Shown one piece after another: positions 1 through 5,610 of a stretch of 22,208 nucleotides of DNA. The first letter of the stretch is position 1, and each line of letters starts with the position of its first letter. The notes below the pieces were generated by a model, which was given only the letters and a program-made list of their open reading frames with translations, did not search any database and was not told where the DNA came from. The DNA is from a virus. Position numbers and translations under genes: made by a program. The stretch spans positions 1 to 22,208 of IMG/VR virus record IMGVR_UViG_3300030450_003808, one strand, 5' to 3'.

Positions 1-369
1 AGCCCGGTCTAATTCTTTGATTTGATCCCGAACTAAACCTACAATTTGCGTGTTACCGATGACGGGAATTATATGATTATTGATAGAGTTTTCTTTTGAC
101 AAAATAGTACCTCGCTTATACTCCAAATTGGAAACCCATTCTAAAGCGTAATCTTTAAATAAAACTCTATCGGATTTAATATCTTTAAAACCGTTGGCTG
201 CAATTTCTTTTGCTTTTTGTCGGCAAAATTCAAACGCTAAGGATTGTGTTTTTACCTTGGTAGATATACGTATACGTTTTATCAGTACTTCGTTATCATC
301 GTACAGGCGAAATACTCCCATATAAAACGGGGAATCTTTTCTTTTTTCTAAAGTGTGTTGGATTTTCAT
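1..369 (-). CDS. int: Tyrosine-type phage integrase, N-terminal part (cut by window edge)
   Basis: The first 123 residues are present; the catalytic domain lies beyond the left edge. Residues about 12-55 look like an arm-type DNA-binding region (short strands, then LAFEFCRQKAKEIA). Residues about 66-123 look like the SAM-like core-binding domain of tyrosine recombinases (FKDYALEWVSNLEYKRG, then NHIIPVIGNTQI). Family members recombine phage attP with host attB. The start follows AAGGAGAGAAT and, further upstream, a CCACCAAGC leader element. It is the last gene of the leftward operon that carries the Xis-like and Rad52-like genes. The catalytic R-H-R-Y residues cannot be seen here, so activity is not shown. 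Confidence 0.85.
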   Translation of the reverse strand, partial: MKIQHTLEKRKDSPFYMGVFRLYDDNEVLIKRIRISTKVKTQSLAFEFCRQKAKEIAANGFKDIKSDRVLFKDYALEWVSNLEYKRGTILSKENSINNHIIPVIGNTQIVGLVRDQIKELDRA

Positions 370-386
370 ATTCTCTCCTTGATAGG

Positions 387-396
387 TGCTTGGTGG
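387..396 (-). repeat. CCACCAAGC leader element, copy 1 (integrase)
   Basis: On the minus strand this reads CCACCAAGCA, followed by ACCTATC, AAGGAGAGAAT and the integrase ATG. It is one of six copies in the window, all on the minus strand. It sits directly downstream of the stop codon of the preceding gene (399-401). Confidence 0.8.
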
Positions 397-398
397 AT

Positions 399-881
399 TT
401 AATCGTTCTTTTTAATACTTAAATTCGGTTTTCCTTTTTCAACGTGTACATGTTCCAGGGCAGGACCATCTTTTTTGATTAACTTTTTCACTTCGGATTT
501 TAACACTTTTTGCGAGGTTTTGATACATTTTTCACCTAATTTGCCAAGACCTTTTAATTCTTGTAAAGCAGCTTCTTCATCTTCGATTACTATTTTGTCA
601 GGAGACTTCTTTAAAAAGAACGTGTATGGTCCAATCCGGGTACTCTGGTTTGGCAGTCTTTTAATTCCTTCTTCTAACTGTTCTTTTAAATACAAAATAT
701 GTTCTTCTACTTTTCTTCTGGCATTTTGCATATACACGATATACGCATCTTCTTCTAGTTTACGGTTATGCATCTCATCTTCTAGTTCACAAATTTTCTG
801 GAAAACATCAATAACCATTTGACGAATATCAATATCTTCTTTTGGTCTGGTACTTTTAATTTCGTACGTAGTAGTCTCCAT
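399..881 (-). CDS. Siphovirus Gp157-like protein
   Basis: 160 residues. The first half (about 20-80) is a long charged helix that probably forms a coiled coil. The second half has the pattern I associate with the phage Gp157 family: a short beta segment (GPYTFFLKKSPDKIVIEDE), then a helix, then a Lys-rich stretch ending in PNLSIKK. Gp157 was named from a phage linked to resistance against phage infection in Streptococcus thermophilus, and members usually sit beside recombination or single-strand-binding genes, as here. GAGGAGGAGACAG lies upstream of the ATG inside the preceding gene, which it overlaps by 26 bp. An alternative is a Gam-like or other coiled-coil protein; the assignment rests on overall shape. 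Confidence 0.55.
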   Translation of the reverse strand: METTTYEIKSTRPKEDIDIRQMVIDVFQKICELEDEMHNRKLEEDAYIVYMQNARRKVEEHILYLKEQLEEGIKRLPNQSTRIGPYTFFLKKSPDKIVIEDEEAALQELKGLGKLGEKCIKTSQKVLKSEVKKLIKKDGPALEHVHVEKGKPNLSIKKND

Positions 882-1062
882 TTTTTTCTGTCTCCTCCTC
901 TTGTGAGTCCAACCATTGCCGGACTTTTTCAGGTCTAAAATAATATCTGCTATCGATTACGTGGCAGGGTAGCCCTCTTGATTCTATCCATTTTTTTACC
1001 GTATTTCTGGTTACTCCCAAATCTGACGCCATATCTTTCAGTTTAATTAACTGCACTTTCAT
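856..1062 (-). CDS. Excisionase-like small HTH protein (MerR/AlpA type)
   Basis: 68 residues with a winged-helix or MerR-type HTH of the HTH_17 kind: KLKDMASDLGVTRNTVKKWI at about 8-27, then a short wing (RYYFRPEKVRQWLDSQ). Such proteins are phage excisionases (Xis) or small activators that bend att-site DNA. The short length, lack of any other domain and position two genes upstream of the integrase in the same operon favour excisionase. The start follows GGAGC with an 8-nt spacer and overlaps the end of the preceding gene by 20 bp. A role as a transcriptional regulator is the main alternative. Confidence 0.7.
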   Translation of the reverse strand: MKVQLIKLKDMASDLGVTRNTVKKWIESRGLPCHVIDSRYYFRPEKVRQWLDSQEEETEKNGDYYVRN

Positions 1063-1549
1063 GTTGAATAGCTCCTATTCGCTTAGCCCATGGCGGCAGA
1101 CGTTTAAGGGCTTCGTTATAAATGAAGGTCATCTCCCATGCCTTTTTTCCAATCGTATCTTTTTCATCTTTTCCAGAAGCTTCCCAAGCTCTAGCCCTTG
1201 AATAACGATGCAAGGCCTTGCTTGGCACTTCGAGAAATTCCATACAGACTTCCAGAGTGCCAGAACATCGAATTGTAGGATCTTCTTCCATCGCAAACTT
1301 TTGATTCTCTGCTTTCTTCTTTTTACCAATGTCTCTGCCACATTTTTGTCCAGAAAAATTAATGTCGGCTTTATGTTTAAATCCGCATCGATTACATATA
1401 AGATTTTGCTCATCGTTTGCCATCCACCAAAATGAAGTTTTACCGTCTAATTCTTTTTGCCCAACCAGTCGGGCTGATTCTAAAATTCTAGGCGGAAGGT
1501 TACGAATGTGATGTTCATACGCATCTAGAATGGATCTATCGATATCCAT
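1043..1549 (-). CDS. Uncharacterised zinc-finger-like phage protein
   Basis: 168 residues, not recognised as a named family. Cys52 and Cys55 form a CNRC knuckle (LICNRCGFKHK), followed by Cys70 in QKCGRDIG and by Cys95 and Cys102. Three or four of these could bind zinc. The C-terminal half is helical and rich in aromatic and charged residues (AWEASGKDEK, WEMTFIYNEALKRLPPWAKR). The start codon overlaps the preceding stop (TGATG), indicating translational coupling; no strong ribosome site precedes it. Its position between the Xis-like and recombination genes suggests DNA work, but no function can be assigned. Confidence 0.7.
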   Translation of the reverse strand: MDIDRSILDAYEHHIRNLPPRILESARLVGQKELDGKTSFWWMANDEQNLICNRCGFKHKADINFSGQKCGRDIGKKKKAENQKFAMEEDPTIRCSGTLEVCMEFLEVPSKALHRYSRARAWEASGKDEKDTIGKKAWEMTFIYNEALKRLPPWAKRIGAIQHESAVN

Positions 1550-1992
1550 CAGTTTATTTGTTGCAGAATTTCAATGTATCTTTTCTGCAACCCTTTTTCA
1601 TTTGCATTTTGTACTTCTTTTAAAACCTGTATGTAAGGAATACAACCTAAGAAAGCAGCGATAGACCTCGTTTTCATATTGCTGTTGACTTTGAATGTTT
1701 CCCCACTTTTTTCAAACCAAACTTCTATATACATTAATGTAGTCGGTAAACCGTAATCTTCAATAACATCATCAAATTTATGCTGGTGTTTTTTCATTTC
1801 CATAGAAGGTGATTTAACGCCGATTGCATCTAGGTATTGTTGATTAAAAAAATTGATTGCAGCAGTTCTTTTTTTTAATTTTATAATATCATCGTAAGTT
1901 AGTTGTTGTTTAATATCTATCTCCTTATCAGCGAGTAGCTGCCAGCTTTCGGGAGAGTTTGCAAAAGCTGACATTACCAATCCACCGCCCAT
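1549..1992 (-). CDS. Hypothetical protein of the recombination operon
   Basis: 147 residues from the first ATG, or 141 if the second ATG at 1974 (MSAFANS...) is used. Neither start has a strong ribosome site; GGTGG lies about 9 nt before the second one, so I slightly prefer it. The protein is soluble and mixed helix/strand, with no signal peptide, membrane segment or motif I recognise. It lies just downstream of the Rad52-like annealase, with a 26-bp gap, and overlaps the next gene by TGATG. Phage recombination operons often hold an accessory factor here, but that is context only. Confidence 0.7.
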   Translation of the reverse strand: MGGGLVMSAFANSPESWQLLADKEIDIKQQLTYDDIIKLKKRTAAINFFNQQYLDAIGVKSPSMEMKKHQHKFDDVIEDYGLPTTLMYIEVWFEKSGETFKVNSNMKTRSIAAFLGCIPYIQVLKEVQNANEKGLQKRYIEILQQIN

Positions 1993-2018
1993 GAATTGTC
2001 TACTCGCCTTGGATAAAA

Positions 2019-2861
2019 TTAAAATGGAATATCTTCTTGCTCTTTCTGAGCAGCAATAAGTTCTGAGTTTTTATATTCTTCCCAATCTGGTTCCGTTTCA
2101 CTATCCTGGGCAATCGATTTCATGCCCCAGAAACAAATCCAAGTACATATTGGTTCGTAACAAGTCTTAGGAATTTGTGCATGATCCCTCTGACCGGTAA
2201 CTTCTTCAACGTAATTCGTAATGCCATCGAATGTAAGACCTCTTTCTTCCGGGGATTTACCATCGGCATAAGGCACTTCTCTTGTTGCAGATTTAGTATC
2301 TTCTGGATCAATTTTTTCCCTATACGTGTTGCTTTTCCAAAGAGCGATCATCCGTTTTACTTGTGCCATCGAAATGGTATCTATTTGCGTTAAAAGATCC
2401 TCTTTTTTTGCGACCACCGATTTTACAAATTCATCTTTGAGTATCGGTTCTTTATGGGCTACCTGCGGAACTACCGATGGAGTAGAAGCAGGAGTAACCG
2501 CATCGGATTCTGAATCATAGAGGTGCAGTCCGATGCCAAACATCGATGCTGCTTTTTTTAGGGCATCGGTTGATGCACTCTTTAATGCATCTCCCACCGA
2601 TTTTCCTTTTCGCAAAGAAGAACCAAATGCTTCTTTGCAAATATCTTTTGCAGCAATCATAACGACCACATACACTTCATCATTTCCTACATGATGCTGC
2701 GTAATAGAAAAAGACCAGTCATGTTCAAACGCTTCGTTAAATCGTTTGATATAGTGGTGGGCCTCGACATAGCTTAAATATCCTCCACCAAATCCCGGTC
2801 TTTGCTTTATTAAATGCGGTGCAAATTCCTTTTCTAATATTTGTGTATGTTTGGTTTCCAT
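2019..2861 (-). CDS. Rad52/Sak-like single-strand DNA annealing protein
   Basis: 280 residues. The N-terminal 120 residues match the phage Rad52-family (Sak-like) annealase pattern: GGYLSYVEAHHYIKRFNEAF, then a strand-rich stretch (WSFSITQHHV, EVYVVVMIAAK), then the hallmark helix DALKSASTDALKKAASMFGIGLHLYD. Such proteins anneal single strands during phage recombination and replication. Residues 130-270 are less conserved. The last residues are QKEQEDIPF, nearly the same as the C-terminal tip of bacterial SSB (DDDIPF), which recruits host repair enzymes. The start has GGAGGATG at good distance and overlaps the upstream stop (TAATG). Confidence 0.85.
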   Translation of the reverse strand: METKHTQILEKEFAPHLIKQRPGFGGGYLSYVEAHHYIKRFNEAFEHDWSFSITQHHVGNDEVYVVVMIAAKDICKEAFGSSLRKGKSVGDALKSASTDALKKAASMFGIGLHLYDSESDAVTPASTPSVVPQVAHKEPILKDEFVKSVVAKKEDLLTQIDTISMAQVKRMIALWKSNTYREKIDPEDTKSATREVPYADGKSPEERGLTFDGITNYVEEVTGQRDHAQIPKTCYEPICTWICFWGMKSIAQDSETEPDWEEYKNSELIAAQKEQEDIPF

Positions 2862-3178
2862 TAAAAGTCATCCTCCGGTTTATAGGTGCGTATGGAATGG
2901 TAGGATTTATGGTGTCCGTTAGAGCTGCCTACAGACTCAAACTCTTTTTGGAAGGTTTCCGCAGGCCCTGTAAAGTCATCATTGTCCATAGGCAGGGTGA
3001 TTTCATATTTTACAATGGGATTGGATTTGAATGATTCTGGCAAAACTTGTGCGGAGTTGTAATCGATAAAATCCGGTGAAAGCGTTCTGGCCATATTTTT
3101 TGCTTCAATTTCATCGGTTGCTTCTAAATTCCAGCTAGCCCTTAATAAAATAAAACCTCTTACTTGATATCTATTCAT
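2861..3178 (-). CDS. Hypothetical first gene of the early leftward operon
   Basis: 105 residues, not recognised. It is short and soluble, with an N-terminal strand-helix unit (RYQVRGFILLRASWNLEATD, then EAKNMARTL) and a polar, probably disordered C-terminal part. It ends in YKPEDDF, an acidic tail with a terminal Phe that recalls SSB C-terminal tips. It is coupled to the annealase gene by a TAATG overlap. The start follows GAGGAGATATA, which directly follows a CCACCAAGC leader element. Being the promoter-proximal gene, it should be among the first made after induction or infection. Confidence 0.7.
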   Translation of the reverse strand: MNRYQVRGFILLRASWNLEATDEIEAKNMARTLSPDFIDYNSAQVLPESFKSNPIVKYEITLPMDNDDFTGPAETFQKEFESVGSSNGHHKSYHSIRTYKPEDDF

Positions 3179-3189
3179 TATATCTCCTC

Positions 3190-3198
3190 GCTTGGTGG
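3190..3198 (-). repeat. CCACCAAGC leader element, copy 2 (first early gene)
   Basis: On the minus strand CCACCAAGC runs directly into GAGGAGATATA and the ATG at 3178. This is the tightest spacing among the copies. Confidence 0.8.
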
Positions 3199-3238
3199 TG
3201 TTTAAAATAAATTAATTAACTTGAATTGTGGTACATGG

Positions 3239-3278
3239 TGTCATTAACGTCAATTAAGTATCATTTAGTGTCATAAAG
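3239..3278. repeat. Four phased TGTCAttaa-type repeats in the switch region
   Basis: Four short repeats lie in the same direction at near 10-bp spacing: TGTCATTAA (3239), CGTCAATTAA (3248), TATCATTTA (3259) and TGTCATAAA (3269). The spacing is close to one helical turn, so all copies face one side of the DNA, as expected for cooperative binding by a repressor or Cro-like protein. They lie between the early start codon and the repressor promoter. A separate TTTGT-TT-ACAAA palindrome is at 3285-3296. Confidence 0.5.
3254..3274 (-). CDS. Possible six-residue leader peptide in the early mRNA
   Basis: On the minus strand AAAAGGAGACTTT is followed by ATG and five sense codons, then TAA (MTLNDT). 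The ribosome site is as good as those of real genes nearby, and it falls within the leader expected from the early promoter at 3328-3356. It may only load ribosomes or influence the leader. It overlaps the phased repeats, so the ATGs might instead be a by-product of ATGACA repeats. Confidence 0.3.
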   Translation of the reverse strand: MTLNDT

Positions 3279-3300
3279 TCTCCTTTTGTTTACAAATGTG

Positions 3301-3330
3301 TTGTTTTTTATTCAAAAATATGACTACAAT
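3301..3330 (+). promoter_or_regulatory. Putative repressor promoter
   Basis: TTGTTT (3301-3306) and TACAAT (3325-3330) are separated by 18 bp and point towards the repressor, giving a leader of about 50 nt. The -10 overlaps the -10 of the opposing early promoter, as is common in lysogeny switches. Confidence 0.45.
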
Positions 3331-3356
3331 CTAAAACATTATTTAATTTATGTCAA
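3328..3356 (-). promoter_or_regulatory. Putative early leftward promoter
   Basis: On the minus strand, TTGACA (3356-3351), a 17-bp spacer and TAGATT (3333-3328) drive the recombination operon with a leader of about 145 nt. The -35 is inside a TTTATGTCAA box that recurs in the same role at 6477-6486, suggesting shared control. Confidence 0.5.
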
Positions 3357-3386
3357 ATTTATTTTGAAAATGCAAAGGGAGAAGAT

Positions 3387-4214
3387 ATGAAAACAGTGGA
3401 AAGAGATAGATCAAGTAAAGAAAGAAAGATAAGAAATTATAAAAGAGATGCGATAAGTAGGATTAAATCTGCTTCGCCGCCGATAACCATTGAACAGTAT
3501 GACGAAGCCAATGGTGAATTATTATTTCGCATCGTATCTGCCAGGAATCGATCAAGACTTTTGCAAAAAGAAGTTGCAGAGAAGATGGGCATTAGCACGC
3601 TAACGTATTCCCGTATGGAAAATGGCACAAGCAAAATGTCGCCAGCCCAAATGTTAATCTTTGCTGAAATAACCGAAGTATCTCTGGATTATCTTTACGG
3701 AAGAACTTCAAGCATGGACGTTACAAAAGAAGGAATCGAAGAATATGTACATGTACCTTTGTTTACTAACCGAATGAATCTCCCGGATCTATCTTTAGGC
3801 TACAACTGGGATGAAGTTTTAGAAAGAGCCGACAAGGTGCAGCGTTTTTTAAAAAACAATGCTTTAGGAAAAATGATATCGGATAGAACGATAATGCTTT
3901 TATCGAATACGAATACGTTATGGCCATTTATTCATAAAGGCAATTATTACATGGTAGATTTGGCTCAAAAAGTATTAAATATCTATGATTTAATTTCAGT
4001 ACAAACCGAAGGGATTTTAGATAGGCCTATTTTTACTGGCAAATTAGGTGCGGTTTCTACCATTGGCGAGGGTAAAAAACAATGTCTGGTGCAACAGCCG
4101 ACACCAATCGGACAGTCCAGGCATGAATCTTTAATTCTTTCCCATGATGAACTTAAAAAAAGATTAATCGGTAAAGTGATTTGGCGTGCTGGGGAAATGG
4201 AATTTAGAGTCTAA
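3387..4214 (+). CDS. XRE-family phage repressor with LexA/S24-like C-terminal region
   Basis: 275 residues. A basic N-terminal extension (1-46) precedes an XRE helix-turn-helix at about 47-106 (LLQKEVAEKMGISTLTYSRM, ending SLDYLYGR). The C-terminal region resembles the LexA/CI S24 fold: TLWPFIHKGNYYMVD at 177-191 aligns with the usual SMxPxIxxGDxVxVD. The expected catalytic serine is Thr177 and the Gly-Asp before it is missing, so self-cleavage may be lost. It is transcribed away from the early operon across a repeat-filled switch, which fits the lysogeny repressor. AAGGGAGAAGAT precedes the ATG. A Cro-like or host-derived regulator is less likely. Confidence 0.85.
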   Translation: MKTVERDRSSKERKIRNYKRDAISRIKSASPPITIEQYDEANGELLFRIVSARNRSRLLQKEVAEKMGISTLTYSRMENGTSKMSPAQMLIFAEITEVSLDYLYGRTSSMDVTKEGIEEYVHVPLFTNRMNLPDLSLGYNWDEVLERADKVQRFLKNNALGKMISDRTIMLLSNTNTLWPFIHKGNYYMVDLAQKVLNIYDLISVQTEGILDRPIFTGKLGAVSTIGEGKKQCLVQQPTPIGQSRHESLILSHDELKKRLIGKVIWRAGEMEFRV

Positions 4215-4273
4215 AAAAATACGAAATAAATAAAAATTAAATAATGAAAAAATACCCCGGACTTTGCACTTTT

Positions 4274-4291
4274 TGGCCCGTTTTTAGGCCA
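4274..4291 (+). terminator. Weak hairpin downstream of the repressor
   Basis: TGGCC and GGCCA pair across an 8-nt loop, about 60 bp after the repressor stop. Only three T follow on this strand, so it is at best a weak terminator. Confidence 0.3.
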
Positions 4292-4369
4292 TTTAAAAAA
4301 AAATAAAAAAAAGTTTTTCGTTAATTGCACTTAATGTACATATTTGACAACGCACTTTTCAGATTCGAC

Positions 4370-4398
4370 TTGACACGGTGTTTTAGGCATATTATTTT
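4370..4398 (+). promoter_or_regulatory. Sigma70-like promoter for a small RNA or the zinc-ribbon gene
   Basis: A perfect TTGACA (4370-4375) is followed by a 17-bp spacer and TATTTT (4393-4398). A second TTGACA lies at 4344-4349 without a good -10. Transcription would begin near 4405, with no protein gene for about 175 bp. Confidence 0.5.
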
Positions 4399-4404
4399 GT
4401 TTAT

Positions 4405-4540
4405 GCATTTCTAAAGGAAGTTCAAGAGCTTTTTCTGGTTTTTAAAAACCCTTGTAAATTCAAAAGATATATATTGAACATGCGTAGCATGTTCGTGGCC
4501 TTCGGCCACAAGTTAGCTTTTGCTTTTTTCTTTTTTTTTC
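4405..4540 (+). ncRNA. Candidate small RNA with tandem hairpins and T-tract end
   Basis: A transcript from the 4370-4398 promoter would hold the palindrome GGTTTTTAAAAACC, then GAACATGC-GTA-GCATGTTC (4476-4494, 8-bp stem), then directly GTGGCC-TTC-GGCCAC (4495-4509, 6-bp stem). T6 (4524-4529) and T9 (4531-4539) follow. Promoter, compact structure and T-rich end are what an independent small RNA gene looks like. Its location beside the repressor recalls regulatory RNAs of lysogeny regions. It could instead be a structured leader of the zinc-ribbon gene at 4582. I do not recognise an RNA family. Confidence 0.45.
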
Positions 4541-4581
4541 GGTTTTTTTCTTTTTAGCCCCTATCTCTAGGAACTACCCAT

Positions 4582-4737
4582 ATGCAGATATGTAAGGATT
4601 GCCATCGACCGTTTTCTGATCCCCTAACCAAATGTCCTTACTGTAGTAGCTCGCATTATCAGGTGAAAAAGGAAGCTTTAGGGAGGGTGCAACGATTACC
4701 AAAAGAACTTGCAAAGCAGCTTCAATGTACATCGTGA
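4582..4737 (+). CDS. 51-residue zinc-ribbon microprotein
   Basis: The 51-residue frame has two CxxC knuckles, CKDC (4-7) and CPYC (18-21), spaced as in a rubredoxin-like zinc ribbon. A basic helix follows (YQVKKEALGRVQRLPKELAK) and a last Cys at 49. AGGA lies about 10 nt before the ATG and the stop is immediately before a terminator. Small zinc ribbons in phages often bind nucleic acid or RNA polymerase, but no specific function can be assigned. It is the only protein gene between the repressor and the second minus operon, and it reads towards that operon. Confidence 0.6.
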   Translation: MQICKDCHRPFSDPLTKCPYCSSSHYQVKKEALGRVQRLPKELAKQLQCTS

Positions 4738-4744
4738 GCAGATT

Positions 4745-4771
4745 AAAAAAAATGGCTCCCGGGCAGGAGCC
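4745..4771 (-). terminator. Rho-independent terminator of the second early operon
   Basis: On the minus strand GGCTCC and GGAGCC form a 6-7 bp stem with a TGCCCG loop, followed by ATTTTTTTTAATC. It lies about 30 bp after the last stop of the 6406-to-4804 operon and would keep that transcript from running into the small-RNA region. On the plus strand the T-run is too short to be a strong terminator. Confidence 0.8.
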
Positions 4772-4803
4772 AAATTTCATATTGAATATTTTATAAATAT
4801 CAT

Positions 4804-5133
4804 TTAGACTTGCATAGTCTCTCCAACGCTTGGTGGTGTTTTTGGGACATAAGGGCCAGGTGCTTCGGTATCTGGCTCTAACTTTTTCAAAGCATCTTTC
4901 AAAATATCCGAATCGAATAATCGCAGTACACTTTCTACTTCGCCAAGTTGACCGCCTGTCATATCCGTATATCTAAAGTAAATTTCAGATTTGATATTAC
5001 GGATCTTCTTATCCAGACCATGTAAATATTTTTCATAGCGTGCCTGGTGCTGCTTTTTTACTTTATGCAACTTATCCAGCTCTTTCAGCATCCCTCTCAC
5101 TTTCCTGGACTTGCCTGTATATTGTTCTATCAT
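4804..5133 (-). CDS. Hypothetical coiled-coil protein, last gene of the four-gene operon
   Basis: 109 residues. Residues about 5-55 are a highly charged, Lys-rich helix likely to form a coiled coil (MLKELDKLHKVKKQHQARYE), followed by a short acidic middle and a Pro-rich tail (APGPYVPKTPPSVGETMQV). The start has TTGGAGGTAAATTAAA, an excellent ribosome site, one base after the preceding stop. The codons for TPPS and GETM coincide with a CCACCAAGC element plus GGAGAG and an in-frame ATG, so the last residues look like a read-through of a former gene leader. No family recognised. Confidence 0.65.
   Translation of the reverse strand: MIEQYTGKSRKVRGMLKELDKLHKVKKQHQARYEKYLHGLDKKIRNIKSEIYFRYTDMTGGQLGEVESVLRLFDSDILKDALKKLEPDTEAPGPYVPKTPPSVGETMQV
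4828..4836 (-). repeat. CCACCAAGC leader element, copy 3 (inside a gene end)
   Basis: The minus strand reads CCACCAAGCG, TTGGAGAGACT, ATG, then two codons and TAA. This is the same arrangement as the other leaders, but it lies within the coding end of the 4804-5133 gene and leads to only a three-codon frame. Confidence 0.75.
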
Positions 5134-5134
5134 T

Positions 5135-5551
5135 TTAATTTACCTCCAAGTATTCGGGTAAAGAAGTAACAATCGAATCTGCTATTTTATTTTTGATACG
5201 TACAATCTGCTTAAAATCTTCTCTTTTAAATACATCACCTTCCGAACATTGATAGATCAATGAGCAGATTTTCTTGTACGTTTTCACCAGGGAACCATCA
5301 TGGACCGGAGTAAATTCGTAATTATCAAGAATGTCGGATTTATCTATAGGACCGGGAAGTCCTTCTAAGGATTCATCTGGATATCGCTGCGTAACTGCAT
5401 CCAAATTTGTAGCGTAAAATTTTCTGCCCATTTCATTTGATTTTGGTATTACAGATCCATAAAACAGATGTGTTCTTTCTCGGTGCGGAATACGGTTAAT
5501 GCCATCGACTATATAATCCATACTTTTTTTACTAATAATAAATGCACTCAT
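5135..5551 (-). CDS. Hypothetical protein (starts MSAFIISKK)
   Basis: 138 residues, third gene of the four-gene operon. It is soluble, alpha/beta in look, with no signal peptide or membrane segment. The N-terminus MSAFIISKKSMDYIVDGIN resembles uncharacterised proteins I have seen in phages and plasmids, but I cannot name a family. Residues about 95-135 are a charged helical segment. It is preceded by CCACCAAGCA and AGGAGAGAGAA, and by the 45-bp hairpin spacer at 5566-5610. The stop is one base from the next start. Its job is unknown; the operon position suggests early host takeover or phage control. Confidence 0.65.
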   Translation of the reverse strand: MSAFIISKKSMDYIVDGINRIPHRERTHLFYGSVIPKSNEMGRKFYATNLDAVTQRYPDESLEGLPGPIDKSDILDNYEFTPVHDGSLVKTYKKICSLIYQCSEGDVFKREDFKQIVRIKNKIADSIVTSLPEYLEVN

Positions 5552-5565
5552 TTCTCTCTCCTATG

Positions 5566-5610
5566 TGCTTGGTGGTTTTGGGGAGCCGAAGCTCCCCGGG
5601 TTAAAAGTTA
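5566..5610 (-). repeat. 45-bp spacer module with UUCG hairpin, copy A
   Basis: Identical to 6116-6160. Read on the minus strand it starts with the stop codon of the upstream gene, then CTTTTAACCC, the hairpin GGGGAGC-TTCG-GCTCCCC (5597-5580), AAAA and CCACCAAGCA. The C(UUCG)G tetraloop appears only on the minus RNA. No T-run follows the stem, so it is not a classical terminator. Leader element copy 4 is at 5566-5575. Confidence 0.85.

Larger units (their letters stand above)
4215..4581. other. Non-coding stretch after the repressor
   Basis: No protein gene is convincing here. It holds a very AT-rich tail after the repressor, a weak hairpin (4274-4291), three GCACTT copies (4266, 4326, 4352), a sigma70-like promoter (4370-4398), a perfect palindrome GGTTTTTAAAAACC (4437-4450), two adjacent hairpins (4476-4509) and long T-tracts (4524-4549). 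Confidence 0.6.

Noticed and set aside
475-822. 115-residue plus-strand frame inside the Gp157-like gene.
   Set aside because: Ser/Ile-rich shadow of a charged coiled-coil gene; no ribosome site and opposite to a tight operon.
2005-2014. ATCCAAGGCG as a seventh leader element upstream of the 1549-1992 gene.
   Set aside because: Only CCAAG is shared and no ribosome site follows, so the match is too weak.
4244-4306. Open frame of 20 residues after the repressor.
   Set aside because: No ribosome site and it overlaps the weak hairpin; too short and AT-biased to support.
4480-4557. Open frame of 25 residues, Phe-rich, over the tandem hairpins.
   Set aside because: It is made of two perfect stems and T-tracts, has no ribosome site, and the structure explains the bases better than coding does.
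4574-4780. 68-residue minus-strand frame opposite the zinc-ribbon gene.
   Set aside because: It starts beside the terminator stem and spans it, has no ribosome site, and the plus-strand frame has clear CxxC motifs.
5580-5597. UUCG hairpin considered as a rho-independent terminator (also 6130-6147).
   Set aside because: No T-run follows the stem on either strand; AAAACCACC follows on the transcribed strand.
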